Assembly (NCBI GenBank): GCA_040255465.1
Contig: JBDZVA010000008.1
Span: forward strand, 36,218-100,217
Origin: UBA5793 sp040255465
GTDB lineage: Bacteria; Planctomycetota; Phycisphaerae; Phycisphaerales; UBA5793
Length of the DNA: 64,000 bases
Direction of reading: 5' to 3'
Made by a program: the position numbers and the translations under genes. The notes under the pieces are model-generated. The model made no database searches, was not told the DNA's origin, and was given only the letters and a program-made list of their open reading frames with translations. Below are positions 47,510-56,788 of the stretch, piece by piece. Numbering within the stretch: the first letter of the stretch is position 1; each line of letters opens with the position of its first letter.

Positions 47510-48802
47510 GTGCTGCTCGATCGCGTCCTGCTTTATGTGGCGATGGCACTGGTGTCGCTGGCGCTGCTGGCGTTTATCTGGGTGGCCGTGCGCCTCGTGC
47601 CCATTCGCAGCGGGAGCCGCCGGCAGCGCGAGTGTGCCCTCGGCTACTGCCCGACCTCCCACGCAAGTTGGTGGTTCGACCTGCTGCTGCCCTACAGGTA
47701 CTTTCTTTGGCAGACGTGCGGCTACGACTTGTCGCGCCAGCCGCCGCTCAACGAACGGGGTGAAGTCCGCTGCCCGGAATGCGGGCAGATCACGACGCCG
47801 AGGCGCGTGCATCGCGGGCGGTACCGGTTTCGCCCGGGGCGGGCGTCGGTGGCGTGCCTGCTTGTGGGCTCGGGCTGCCTGATCGCCGTCTCCTCGCGAA
47901 CCGAGGACTGGATCCCCTGGACGCCGACCTACGCGCTGGTCGCCATTCAGGAGGCGGGCATGCCGTGGCACGAGATCGCGTTGCGCCGCGAGTTGTCCAA
48001 GCGAGTGAACGATGGAGGCGAATCAAAGTGGGTGGCGTCCAGGCTGGCGAGGCTGCTTGTTACTGATCTGCACAGCGATGAAGTGGAGTGGAATGCCTAT
48101 GTCGCCATGAGGCAGCTCGACGATATGGCCGACGTGGCTCGCCCTGTTCTGTTCGATGCCCTGCGCTCTACGGATTGGCAGCAGCGCCAACTCGCGTTCA
48201 TTGCCTTGGCGAGGATTGAAGAGAGGTGCGAGCTGACGGCGGCGGAGCCTCGCATTGTCGATGTGGCCCTTGAGGCGCTCCGCGACGACAGCGAGTGGTA
48301 CTATCAGAATGCGGTGGTCGGCATGAACTACCTCTACCGACACGGGGCCGCCGAGCCGGGGGTTCGACGCCGAATTCGGCAGGTCCTGGGCACAACCGAC
48401 GATCCGCAGCAGCGGCTTCTCTGCGCGGTGGTGTGTGGGCACCTCGCGGACATCGAGTCGCTCGACGCCGCGTACCCGATCCTCGTGGAGTGTCTGCAGG
48501 ACAATACCATCTCGGGCGATGCCAAGTTCGTCGCCCCGGCGCTGGCCGCGTTCGGTCCACCCGTGACCGCTCGTCTTGAAGCGACCCGTGCAGCGACCCC
48601 TGATGCCCAGCAGGCCCTGCTCGTAGACCTGCTTCTGTTCGATCTCGGCGCGGCGTCGGCGCCGGCTCGGCGCCCCTGGGTCCTGCCAAACCTGGGTCGG
48701 GCATTCCAAGCCCCGCTTCAGGAGACGAGTCTCGATCAATCGTTGGATGATAACTTGACGTACTGGCTGGATGACTATGTTGCTGCACACCGCCCTCGGT
48801 AG
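47510..48802 (+). CDS. Membrane protein with CGYDL zinc ribbon and HEAT-like repeats, unknown
   Basis: 430 residues. One N-terminal membrane helix (VLLYVAMALVSLALLAFIWVAV), then a loop with LGYCPTSHASWWFD and a four-Cys zinc ribbon made of TCGYDLSRQPP and RCPECGQI (about 70-100). A second hydrophobic segment (about 118-135) leads to a helical repeat region (LDDMADVARPVLFDALRSTDWQQRQLAFIALARIEE and similar, about 195-400). The ribbon resembles that of the unrelated protein ending at 9511. GTG at 47510 has GAGGA about 10 nt upstream. No function can be assigned. Confidence 0.7.
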   Translation: MLLDRVLLYVAMALVSLALLAFIWVAVRLVPIRSGSRRQRECALGYCPTSHASWWFDLLLPYRYFLWQTCGYDLSRQPPLNERGEVRCPECGQITTPRRVHRGRYRFRPGRASVACLLVGSGCLIAVSSRTEDWIPWTPTYALVAIQEAGMPWHEIALRRELSKRVNDGGESKWVASRLARLLVTDLHSDEVEWNAYVAMRQLDDMADVARPVLFDALRSTDWQQRQLAFIALARIEERCELTAAEPRIVDVALEALRDDSEWYYQNAVVGMNYLYRHGAAEPGVRRRIRQVLGTTDDPQQRLLCAVVCGHLADIESLDAAYPILVECLQDNTISGDAKFVAPALAAFGPPVTARLEATRAATPDAQQALLVDLLLFDLGAASAPARRPWVLPNLGRAFQAPLQETSLDQSLDDNLTYWLDDYVAAHRPR

Positions 48803-48829
48803 CAGATCCGCCATTTGCCGGCAATCCCC

Positions 48830-48835
48830 TACACT
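48830..48835 (+). promoter_or_regulatory. Possible -10 box (TACACT) of the CCA-type gene
   Basis: TACACT lies 8 nt before the ATG at 48844, the same spacing as TACAAT before the nuoI-like gene. No ribosome site separates them, and no good -35 is visible. Confidence 0.3.
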
Positions 48836-48843
48836 TGCCCGTC

Positions 48844-50100
48844 ATGACCGGCGCGAATCCATCCGCACAGTCGAACACGCCCCACTCGCCCGGGCGACGG
48901 GCGGCGACGCACATCGTCCGCACCTTGCGCGAGCAGGGCTTTGTCGCCTACCTCGCCGGCGGGTGCGTGCGCGACGAGGTGATGGGACTCGTTCCCAAGG
49001 ACTACGACGTCGCCACCAACGCTCGACCGGAGCGCGTGCGGCAGATCTTCCGCAATACCCAGGCCGTCGGCGAGCACTTCGGCGTGATTCTCGTGCGCGA
49101 GCCCGGCTGCACCGTCGAGGTTGCGACCTTTCGACACGAGTCGGGATACGCAGACAGTCGCCGACCCGACTCGGTCACCTTCACCGATGCCGAAAACGAC
49201 GCCCGGCGGCGCGACTTCACCATCAATGGTCTGTTCAAGGATCCCGTCTCCGAAGAGGTGATCGACTTTGTCGGCGGCCAGGCTGATATCGCGGCGGGCG
49301 TGATTCGGGCAATCGGCGATCCGGCGGCGAGGCTGGGCGAGGATCATCTCCGCGCGTTGCGAGCCGTGCGATTCGCCGCCCGGTTCGAATTCGCCATCGA
49401 TCCCGCTACGGCCGAGGCGGTGCGGCGCGATGCAGCCGAATTGCGCGGCGTCAGCCGGGAACGGATTGGCCAGGAGATTCGCCTGATGCTCCTCGACGGC
49501 CACCGCGGCCGCGCGGTGCGGTTGCTGCATGAACTCGGCCTCGACGCACCGGTGCTCGATGAGCCGCATTGCGAGGCAGAGCCGGCGTGTGTGTCGGCGT
49601 TGAAACTTGATAACCTCAGTGGGCAGGCGATGATCGTTGTTGCTTCCCTCGCGGCATGGGCCGTGGATCGGCGTGCCGAAGGCCGCGGCGTGGTGACCCG
49701 GTGGCGCAGCGCGCTTGTGCTGAGCAATGACGAGCGAGACGGACTCCGGGCCGTGCTCCGGGACCTGCCGCGACTCCGAGAAAACCCAGATGGCTTGTCC
49801 GTGGCCCAGCGCAAGCGGCTGGCGGCCGGCCCGTGGTTTGGCGCCACTCTCGCAGTGCTCAACGCCGTGGATCCGTCCCGCCACCAGTCAGTTGTCAGTG
49901 ACGTGGACCAACTTCGCAAGCACGCCGGCGGGCTGACGCCGCCTCCGTTCGTCACGGGTGACGATCTTGTGGCTGCAGGTCACCGGCCCGGACCGCGCTT
50001 CAAGCAGGCGCTCGACACCGTCTACGACGAGCAACTTGAAGGCCGGATCGACTCGCAGGAGGCCGGTCTGGCCCTCGCGGATGATTTGCTGAAGAAATAG
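48844..50100 (+). CDS. CCA-adding / poly(A) polymerase family nucleotidyltransferase
   Basis: 418 residues, class II tRNA nucleotidyltransferase fold. Head domain: FVAYLAGGCVRDEVMG (GG and the RD loop), PKDYDVATNA (catalytic DxD), RRRDFTINGLF. Neck: GDPAARLGEDHLRALRAVRFAARF (nucleotide-selection region with ExxR-type residues). The remaining helices form body and tail. It adds CCA to tRNA 3' ends or poly(A) tails to RNA; the sequence does not decide. ATG at 48844 is used; a TTG at 48835 would overlap the -10-like hexamer. It stands alone between the ribbon protein and the SppA-like pair. Confidence 0.88.
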   Translation: MTGANPSAQSNTPHSPGRRAATHIVRTLREQGFVAYLAGGCVRDEVMGLVPKDYDVATNARPERVRQIFRNTQAVGEHFGVILVREPGCTVEVATFRHESGYADSRRPDSVTFTDAENDARRRDFTINGLFKDPVSEEVIDFVGGQADIAAGVIRAIGDPAARLGEDHLRALRAVRFAARFEFAIDPATAEAVRRDAAELRGVSRERIGQEIRLMLLDGHRGRAVRLLHELGLDAPVLDEPHCEAEPACVSALKLDNLSGQAMIVVASLAAWAVDRRAEGRGVVTRWRSALVLSNDERDGLRAVLRDLPRLRENPDGLSVAQRKRLAAGPWFGATLAVLNAVDPSRHQSVVSDVDQLRKHAGGLTPPPFVTGDDLVAAGHRPGPRFKQALDTVYDEQLEGRIDSQEAGLALADDLLKK

Positions 50101-50333
50101 CTCTGGCGAGCCAAAAAACCGTGAATTCGACGCCGTGAGTCGGTAGAATCTCCGACGGACGTCTTTTTCGGGGGCCTGTCGCGGCCAAATGCCGCCAGGC
50201 AGGGAACTTCCGCGTGTTTCGTGCGTCTAGAAGAGTGACCCGCTGGTGGCGACCGGAGCCACCGGGGTTGAGGACCGATTCCGCCATGGCTGAACCGGCC
50301 GCTCCGTCGGTCGAACAAAAGGGGTCTTTTCCA

Positions 50334-51689
50334 ATGATGAATTCTTCGCTTCGAAATGTGCTGACCTGCATTTGCGCCGGGGCGTTGATGTGGACGAGCG
50401 TGGCTGCATTCGCCCAGGATGGTGGCGACAAGACCGACATGCTCGACCAGGTCACCCTGGCGGACGGCCGTCAGTTTACCGGCAACATCCTCGAAGAGAC
50501 GGATGATTCCATCACGATGGAGATCATTCACATGGGGATGCGCACCAAGCAGACTTGGCTGCGCAGCAACATCCTTGAGGTGTTGCACGACACGATCCCC
50601 AGAGTCGAAGAGAAGAAGGCGGAAACCGACGACCAACTGAAGGTTGTCAACGATAAGGTGCTCTACGACCCCAATGACACCCGTCACTCGGTCTACAAGG
50701 TGCCCATCAAGGGGCCCTTCGGCCTCGATGCTCACAAGCGCATCATCCGCATGATCTGGGATGAAGCGATGGAGGCTCATGCCAAGACCATCATTCTGGA
50801 ATTCGATTGCTGGCAGGAACTCGGGCCGGGTGCGGATATCGAGGAATACCGCGATTTCTTCGAAGTGCTCAAGCGTGAGGCTCGCAGCAAAGAAGTGCAC
50901 GTCGTTGTCTGGGTGAAGGAAGCCCGCGGCGTGGCCCTGGCCTACGCCCTGATGTTCCCCGAGATTTACTTCCAGCCCGATGGCGAAATGGGCGGCGGCT
51001 GGGCGATCAACGAGGCGCTGAGCCAGAACTTCCAGGATCCTGCAGTCCGCGCCAAGATGATTTCGGCGTGGGTCGGCATATGCCGAGGCATGGCTGAAGA
51101 AGGCGGGCACGACCAGTTGCTCTGTGAAGCCATGATCCGCCCCGAGGTCGTTCTGAGCATGGACTACGAAGGTGACAAGCCCAAGTTCCGCAGTGACACC
51201 GAAGGCGAAGTCATTCTTGACGCCAACAGCGGCGAAGAGCCCGAGAACGCCTTGGAACTCACCGCAAAGCAGGCCAATGAGTACGGCATCTCAGGCGGCA
51301 CCTACCGCACCGTCGATGATCTCATGTTCAAACTCGGCTTCCGCGAGTACCGCTATGTCGAGGGCCACGCCGACGACTTCGCCACCAAGTGGGCGGACGG
51401 CTGGAAAAAGGCGCTCGACGAATACCGCTACATCCGCGCTGACATGGCCTTGATCGACACCTACAACGAACCCATCGATCGCAAGATCGCCAAGAAGATC
51501 TCCAAGCTGCGCGAAGTTCAGGCGCTGATCAAGAAGTGGCCTCCGCTCGAGCTGTTCATCAATCCCGAGCAGATCTACTTCGAAATCGACACCTACAAGA
51601 AGGAACTGCGCAACATCAATGAGCAGAACCGTCCCGGCGGAACGAACCCCGGCGGTGGCGGCCGCCCGACCAACAAGCCCGGCAACTGA
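50334..51689 (+). CDS. Exported SppA/NfeD-like protein, likely without catalytic serine
   Basis: 451 residues. Signal peptide (MMNSSLRNVLTCICAGALMWTSVAAFAQ). An N-terminal small barrel (VTLADGRQFTGNILEETDDSITMEI) is followed by a ClpP/crotonase-fold region similar to the paralogue at 51776: VYKVPIKGPFGLDAHK, TIILEFDCWQELGPG, VHVVVWVKEARGVALAYALM. Where SppA/NfeD-type proteases and the paralogue have Ser (SAISAAAM), this protein has EARGVALA without serine. The C-terminal 100 residues are charged helices and a Gly/Asn/Pro tail. Start at 50334 follows AGGGG at 9 nt; an ATG at 50337 is nearly equal. Probably a binding partner of the next gene. Confidence 0.72.
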   Translation: MMNSSLRNVLTCICAGALMWTSVAAFAQDGGDKTDMLDQVTLADGRQFTGNILEETDDSITMEIIHMGMRTKQTWLRSNILEVLHDTIPRVEEKKAETDDQLKVVNDKVLYDPNDTRHSVYKVPIKGPFGLDAHKRIIRMIWDEAMEAHAKTIILEFDCWQELGPGADIEEYRDFFEVLKREARSKEVHVVVWVKEARGVALAYALMFPEIYFQPDGEMGGGWAINEALSQNFQDPAVRAKMISAWVGICRGMAEEGGHDQLLCEAMIRPEVVLSMDYEGDKPKFRSDTEGEVILDANSGEEPENALELTAKQANEYGISGGTYRTVDDLMFKLGFREYRYVEGHADDFATKWADGWKKALDEYRYIRADMALIDTYNEPIDRKIAKKISKLREVQALIKKWPPLELFINPEQIYFEIDTYKKELRNINEQNRPGGTNPGGGGRPTNKPGN

Positions 51690-51775
51690 CCCGCGCTTGA
51701 ATCGGTTCCGTCGCACGACAGAAGCCCTGAGCGAACTGCTCTTTCATTGCACCTGCTGACTTTGAGGATGTAACT

Positions 51776-53017
51776 ATGACGCGTGCTCTCAAATGCCTGT
51801 TCACTGTAATGCTGATGCTGGCCCTGACCCTCAGCGCCTTTGCCGACGACGTCGTGACGCTCAAGAACGGCAAGAAGTATCGCGGCGAAGTGCTCGAAGA
51901 GACCAAGGACATCATCCGCATGAAGGTTGATGTGAGCGGCATCATCCAGACCTACGTCTTCTGGAAGGATGATGTCGAAACGCTTGTCCGCAACGCCGCT
52001 GACGAACAGAAGTCGTCGGGCGTCAATTCCCCTAAGGGCAACAGCACGACGTCGAAAAACGGCAAGTCCGATGAGACCGCCGCCAAGCCCGCCGACCTCG
52101 TCAACAAGAAAGTATTTGTCATTCCCATGCACGGCGTCGTGGGCCAGACGTTCCGCCAGGACAAGCTCAAGGAAGCGATCGACGCGGCTCGTCCATTCAA
52201 GCCGGACGTGATCGTGCTCGAGATCAACAGCCCGGGCGGCGCACTTTCGGAAGTCTACAAGTTGCGCGATTACATCTCGGAGGTGCGCGACGAGTTTCGG
52301 ATCGTCGTGTGGATCAAATCGGCCATTTCCGCCGCGGCGATGACCTCAATGATGTGCCGCGAAATGTACTTCATGAAGGAAGGTCACATCGGCGCGGCCA
52401 CGGCGTGGTACATGACCAGCGGTGGCGCCAAGGCCGTCGAAGGCAAGGAACTTGAGGCGTGGATTCAGAGCGCTCGTGATTTCTCTTCGGCTGCCGGGTA
52501 CAACCCCATGGTCACCCAGGCGATGATCGACAAGAAGTACATCCTGACCGCCGATGTCGAGGAACTGCCCGACGGCGAACGCCGCGTGACCTTCTATGAC
52601 TACCTGAAGGACGGCGCCGAAGTCCTCTGCCGCGAGGGCGAGATTCTGACCATGACCGCTTCGCAGGCCGAGCGATACAACATCAGCCTCGGCACCGTGG
52701 ATGACAAGGAGGAATTCGCCCGCATGCTCAACCTGAGCGGCTGGGTGGAGGTCTCCGACGCGGGCCGCAAGATCATGAAGGAGTGGCAGGACACCTTCGA
52801 TCTGGCAGAGATCGAACTGCCTCGCCTCTATCGCGAGTTCGCCAACCCCGCATCGACGAATGATGACCGGATTCGAGTTGTCCGCGAATTGATGAAGTGG
52901 GTGCGACGCGCACCGCAGATCGCCGAGATGTACGCCATGCCCGATGGCAGCGGCACTCCGCTTGATCTGCGCGATCTGGATCGACTGCTCAAGCAGCTTG
53001 TTCGGGCCCGCAACTGA
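51776..53017 (+). CDS. Exported SppA/NfeD-like serine protease-fold protein
   Basis: 413 residues. Signal peptide (ALKCLFTVMLMLALTLSAFA/DD). A small beta barrel (VVTLKNGKKYRGEVLEETKDIIRMKV) and a Ser/Asn-rich linker lead to the ClpP/crotonase-like domain: VFVIPMHGVVGQTF, PDVIVLEINSPGGALSEVY, FRIVVWIKSAISAAAMTSMM and GHIGAATAWY. The Ser in SAISAAAM is the candidate nucleophile, and a Lys farther on may be the base as in SppA/NfeD proteases. It is a periplasmic or membrane-associated protease candidate. Paralogue of the upstream gene, 86 nt apart; together likely an operon ended by the hairpin at 53066. Confidence 0.78.
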   Translation: MTRALKCLFTVMLMLALTLSAFADDVVTLKNGKKYRGEVLEETKDIIRMKVDVSGIIQTYVFWKDDVETLVRNAADEQKSSGVNSPKGNSTTSKNGKSDETAAKPADLVNKKVFVIPMHGVVGQTFRQDKLKEAIDAARPFKPDVIVLEINSPGGALSEVYKLRDYISEVRDEFRIVVWIKSAISAAAMTSMMCREMYFMKEGHIGAATAWYMTSGGAKAVEGKELEAWIQSARDFSSAAGYNPMVTQAMIDKKYILTADVEELPDGERRVTFYDYLKDGAEVLCREGEILTMTASQAERYNISLGTVDDKEEFARMLNLSGWVEVSDAGRKIMKEWQDTFDLAEIELPRLYREFANPASTNDDRIRVVRELMKWVRRAPQIAEMYAMPDGSGTPLDLRDLDRLLKQLVRARN

Positions 53018-53065
53018 TTCCGGCCATCGCCCATCGGCCCCGGCCGATACGTCCCGTTCCAATCC

Positions 53066-53097
53066 AACAACGCCCGAAGCGATTCGGGCGTTGTTTC
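53066..53097. terminator. Strong bidirectional intrinsic terminator
   Basis: A perfect 13-bp stem (AACAACGCCCGAA with its complement) and tetraloop GCGA (53079-53082) lie between the convergent SppA-like gene and lpxA. On the plus strand the 3' side runs into GTTTC, and on the minus strand the other side has a TTGGATTGG context without a U run. It is placed to stop both transcripts. Confidence 0.8.
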
Positions 53098-53132
53098 ATA
53101 CTGGCTGAGTCAGCAATCGCTCGGGACGCGAC

Positions 53133-54026
53133 TTACTTCACTGGCGTGGCGAATTTCGAATCTTCCCGGATCAACTCACGCGATCGCCCGTGGACTCCGC
53201 TGGCCGCACTGCGAAGCGACTCGCACAGTCGCACGACAGCGGCGAAATCCTTGTATTCGCTGAGCAGTTCTTCGATGCGGTCGGACATGACCAGCGCCCG
53301 GCCCGCCTTCGTGCCGTTCGATTGCGAAGCGGTCCCGTTGCGGGCGGCTCCGTTGCTCCGCGGGTGCATAAACAGCCGTTTGTAGGCATCCTTGAGCGCG
53401 TTGATCTCGTGTTCGCTGAAGCAGCGGCGCGTGAGAGCGATGGTGTTGATGCCACGGACTTCGACGGGGTCACCCTCCACCTTCATGTAGGGCGGGACGT
53501 CCTTCTTGACGCGGCAGAGTCCGCCGACAAACGCCAGCGTGCCGATGGTCGTGTAGTGGTGAATGCCGGCGCCGCCCCCGATGTTGACGCAGTCCTCGAT
53601 CACGGCGTGCCCGCCCACCATGACCTGGTTGGCGATGACGCAGTGTGAGCCGACCGTGCAATCGTGGGCGATGTGAGCGGCCACCATGATGAGGTTGTCG
53701 CTGCCGACTCGCGTCACGCCTCCGCCGACTTCCGTGCCGCGGTGGATGGTTACATGCTCGCGAATGACGTTGCGGTCACCGATGATGCAGGGAGACGCCT
53801 CGCCGTGGAATTTGAGATCCTGCGGGTCGGCTCCGATCACGCTGAACGGGTAGATCGTGTTGTCCGTGCCGATTGTCGTGGGGCCGCTGATGCTGACATG
53901 GTTGAGCAGTCTCGATCCGCTGCCGATTTCGACGTAGGGACCGATGACGCAGTAGGGGCCGATTTCGACATTGTCGCCGATCTCAGCGTGCGCGTCGATG
54001 ATGGCGGTGGGGTGTATGGATCTCAT
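53133..54026 (-). CDS. lpxA: UDP-N-acetylglucosamine acyltransferase LpxA
   Basis: 297 residues, first step of lipid A synthesis: transfers a 3-hydroxyacyl group from ACP to UDP-GlcNAc. The N-terminal left-handed beta helix shows hexapeptide repeats (IHPTAIIDAHAEIGDNVEIG and following), the catalytic loop NLIMVAAHIAHDCTVG with the essential His (about 125), and GDPVEVRGIN. The C-terminal helical part is longer than in E. coli and contains a Ser/Asn-rich insert (ARNGTASQSNGTKAG). Its gap of 135 nt to lpxC-fabZ contains nothing I recognise. Last gene of the bamA-skp-lpx series. Confidence 0.95.
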   Translation of the reverse strand: MRSIHPTAIIDAHAEIGDNVEIGPYCVIGPYVEIGSGSRLLNHVSISGPTTIGTDNTIYPFSVIGADPQDLKFHGEASPCIIGDRNVIREHVTIHRGTEVGGGVTRVGSDNLIMVAAHIAHDCTVGSHCVIANQVMVGGHAVIEDCVNIGGGAGIHHYTTIGTLAFVGGLCRVKKDVPPYMKVEGDPVEVRGINTIALTRRCFSEHEINALKDAYKRLFMHPRSNGAARNGTASQSNGTKAGRALVMSDRIEELLSEYKDFAAVVRLCESLRSAASGVHGRSRELIREDSKFATPVK

Positions 54027-54161
54027 GTCATGTGCACTTGATTCATCAAGGAATCGGCTGCTCGGCGGTGTCCTCGTGAATCACGGCCGCGAGTGTGGGT
54101 GCTGCGTCAGATACGGGATGGTCCAACCACTCGATTCGGGCAATTCGGTGGGCTGCCCGCG

Positions 54162-55646
54162 TCAATCAGTCTCGTCCTCGGCGTCGACCATGACGAACTT
54201 GATCTGGGCCTCGGCGGCCAACTGACCGCCAACCAGAGCCTTGCACTTCACGTTGGCCGTGCGGCCCTGAGCCCTGATGGTCTCCGCCTCAATCACCATC
54301 TGGTCCCCCGGAACGACCGGGCGCCGAAGTTTTACTTTATCCAAAGACAGGAGCACGGCAATCTTGCCCCGATGCTCGAGCACGCTGCTGAGCAGAAGGC
54401 CCGATAATTGTGCCATTGCCTCCACAATCATTACACCGGGCATGATGGGAGTCCCCGGGTAATGACCCTGAAAGTAGGGCTCGTTGATCGTGACGTTCTT
54501 GATACCGATGGCCCGCTGGTCGCCGTGGATCTCCACCACGCGGTCGATCATCAGCATCGGATACCGGTGCCGAAGGACCTTCATGATGGATCGGGCGTCC
54601 ATTTGCCGCTGCAGGTGCGTCTGGAGTCCCTGCTGGGCCCGCAATTTCTCCAGCAGCCGGTAGACAAGCTGGTGGTTCAGCGAGTGCCCCGAGCGATACG
54701 CCACGATGCGGCCGTGAATCGGGCGACCGAGCAGGTAGATATCGCCGATGACGTCCAGAATCTTGTGACGCACCGGTTCATTCTCGAACCTGAAGGCGTT
54801 GTCGATCGGGCCATTCTCGTCGATGACCAGCACGTCACGCGGCGTGAGATGGTGGCACATGCCCCGATCCCACAACGCCTGCGCCTCCTCCTTGAGGCTG
54901 AAAGTCCGCGCCGGGGCAATGTCGCGGATATACGCCTCGGCATTCAGGTGGAAAGCGTGCAGTTGACGCGGGATGCGCGATTCATTGGGGTAATTGAGGT
55001 CATAGAGCACCTGCAGGTCGTCCCGCTCTGCGGGAAGGGCGGCGATCAGTGCATCTCCCTCTTCCACTGTAATTGGCTCTGTGATCTGGCAGTAACGCCG
55101 CTGCGCATCCTGCCGGACGATCCCCGCCGTGCGCATCGCGTTGATGTACGGCAGGGCCGAACCGTCTCCACAGGGCAGTTCCGGCCCCGTGAGTTGGATG
55201 ATCGCGTTGTCAATGGCCAGGCCCGCCAGGGCCGAGAGGCAGTGCTCCACCGTTTCGATGGTTACGTCGCCAAGCTTCAGCGTCGTGCGTCGACTGCGCG
55301 GGGTGACATTGCCGATCGTCGCGGGAATCTGGACCGGCTCGGGAAGATCGATGCGCTCGAAGACGATGCCGTGATCCGCCGGCGCGGGCAGGATGGTGCA
55401 CGTCACCATGTCGCCATGAAACAGACCGCGCCCAGTCACAACGGCCGGGCCGCCGACGGTGTGCTGGTGGAGGGCTTCCTCCTCCATCGCCTCGGTGGCG
55501 CCGATGGGTGACGGTGTGGCGGGCGTCGACACGGCGACATCCTTGGATGACTCCCTGGACGCATCGTCGGCGGGCTCATGCCGACCGCTCGCGGCCGAAG
55601 TAGCGCGTGGACGAGAGGGCGGATTGGTTTCGAGCACTTCCGTCAT
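54162..55646 (-). CDS. lpxC/fabZ: LpxC-FabZ bifunctional fusion
   Basis: 494 residues. A disordered N-terminal extension of about 60 residues precedes LpxC (about 62-340), the zinc deacetylase of UDP-3-O-acyl-GlcNAc: VTGRGLFHGD, TVEHCLSALAGL (Zn His), RHKILDVIGD (Zn His and Asp) and SGHSLNHQLV (catalytic His). FabZ (about 350-494), the beta-hydroxyacyl-ACP dehydratase, follows: HRYPMLMIDRV, GHYPGTPIMPGVMIVEAMAQ (catalytic His/Glu). The fusion links lipid A synthesis to fatty-acid elongation. Such fusions occur in other phyla. Overlaps lpxD by 4 nt. Confidence 0.95.
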   Translation of the reverse strand: MTEVLETNPPSRPRATSAASGRHEPADDASRESSKDVAVSTPATPSPIGATEAMEEEALHQHTVGGPAVVTGRGLFHGDMVTCTILPAPADHGIVFERIDLPEPVQIPATIGNVTPRSRRTTLKLGDVTIETVEHCLSALAGLAIDNAIIQLTGPELPCGDGSALPYINAMRTAGIVRQDAQRRYCQITEPITVEEGDALIAALPAERDDLQVLYDLNYPNESRIPRQLHAFHLNAEAYIRDIAPARTFSLKEEAQALWDRGMCHHLTPRDVLVIDENGPIDNAFRFENEPVRHKILDVIGDIYLLGRPIHGRIVAYRSGHSLNHQLVYRLLEKLRAQQGLQTHLQRQMDARSIMKVLRHRYPMLMIDRVVEIHGDQRAIGIKNVTINEPYFQGHYPGTPIMPGVMIVEAMAQLSGLLLSSVLEHRGKIAVLLSLDKVKLRRPVVPGDQMVIEAETIRAQGRTANVKCKALVGGQLAAEAQIKFVMVDAEDETD

Positions 55647-56788
55647 TTCGAAGTCGAATCCGCATCCCGGCGTCGGGCGTCCTGCTCAAGGCGGGCCACG
55701 GTCTTGATGAGTTCGGGTAGTTTACGCAAGGCCGCCTGCATCAGCCAGAACTGGCGCCGATCAGCGGCGGGGGCGCCGACGAGTTCCGCGCCAGCCTCGA
55801 CATCCTTGCTGATGCCCGTCATCGCCGCGATCCGGGCTCCCTTGCCCACGTGGCGATGATCAGCCACTCCCGCCTTGGCCCCGAGCTGGCAGTAGTCTTC
55901 GAGAACCACCGTGCCCGCCAGTCCCGTTTGCGAGGCCAGCACGCAGCATCGCCCGATGCGAACGTTGTGTCCGATCTGCACGAGGTTGTCAATTTTGGTG
56001 TGTGCACCGATGACCGTCTTGCCAAACTTGGCCCGATCGACAGTGCTGCAGGCTCCGATCTCGACGTCGTCATGGATTTCCACGATGCCGATGTGCACGA
56101 GCTTCTGCATCCCGCCGCGCCCGTCCGGCCGATAGCCGAATCCATCCGACCCGATGACCGAGTTTGGATGGATGCTCACGCGGTTTCCCAGCACGCTGCG
56201 TTCGCGAATGACCACGCCGGCGCGAATGATGCAGTCGTCGCCGATGACGACGTCCTCTGCAATGTTGACGCCCGTTTCGAGAACCGTTCGGGCCCCGATT
56301 CGCGTTCCCGGGCCCACGGTCACTCGAGCGCCGATGGTGGCGGTCGGGTCGATCTCGGCGGTGGGATCAATTGTGGCATCCGGGTGAATTCCGGGGGCCA
56401 CCGGAGCGACGACCGGAGCAAACAGGGTGAGCAGTTCGGCCAGAGCGAGATCGGCGTTCGGCACTCTCAGCAGAGCCCGGTGAGCCGAATCGTGTCCGGG
56501 AACTTCAACGCCCAGAGTCACCGCCGCGGCGACGGCTTTCGATTCGACCCAGCGGGCGGCGTAGGAATCCGACCCGATGAATGAGATATCAGTCGGTCCC
56601 GCGAGGTCGAGCGCATTGAGCCCGTCCACAACGATCGAATCCGGCCCTTCAAGGGCGGCGCCGAGTCGCTCGGCCAGAGCGCCCACTGTGAACGACTTGC
56701 GAGCCGCTCCGTTCAGAACACCGTGTTGCGCCTCGTGCGTCATCGAAGGGGCGTCTCCATCAGTTTTGGTAGCGGCCGCAATGCTCAC
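55643..56788 (-). CDS. lpxD: UDP-3-O-acylglucosamine N-acyltransferase LpxD
   Basis: 381 residues, third acyl step of lipid A synthesis. The N-terminal UDP-binding domain (FTVGALAERLGAALEG, DISFIGSDSYAARW) leads to hexapeptide repeats of the left-handed beta helix with NSVIGSDGFGYRPDG and NLVQIGHNVRIGRCCVLASQTGLAG, where the His of IGHN is catalytic. The C-terminal helix closes the trimer. GTG at 56788 overlaps the skp-like stop (GTGA) and the gene overlaps lpxC-fabZ by 4 nt, so translation is coupled across the cluster. Confidence 0.95.
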   Translation of the reverse strand: MSIAAATKTDGDAPSMTHEAQHGVLNGAARKSFTVGALAERLGAALEGPDSIVVDGLNALDLAGPTDISFIGSDSYAARWVESKAVAAAVTLGVEVPGHDSAHRALLRVPNADLALAELLTLFAPVVAPVAPGIHPDATIDPTAEIDPTATIGARVTVGPGTRIGARTVLETGVNIAEDVVIGDDCIIRAGVVIRERSVLGNRVSIHPNSVIGSDGFGYRPDGRGGMQKLVHIGIVEIHDDVEIGACSTVDRAKFGKTVIGAHTKIDNLVQIGHNVRIGRCCVLASQTGLAGTVVLEDYCQLGAKAGVADHRHVGKGARIAAMTGISKDVEAGAELVGAPAADRRQFWLMQAALRKLPELIKTVARLEQDARRRDADSTSK

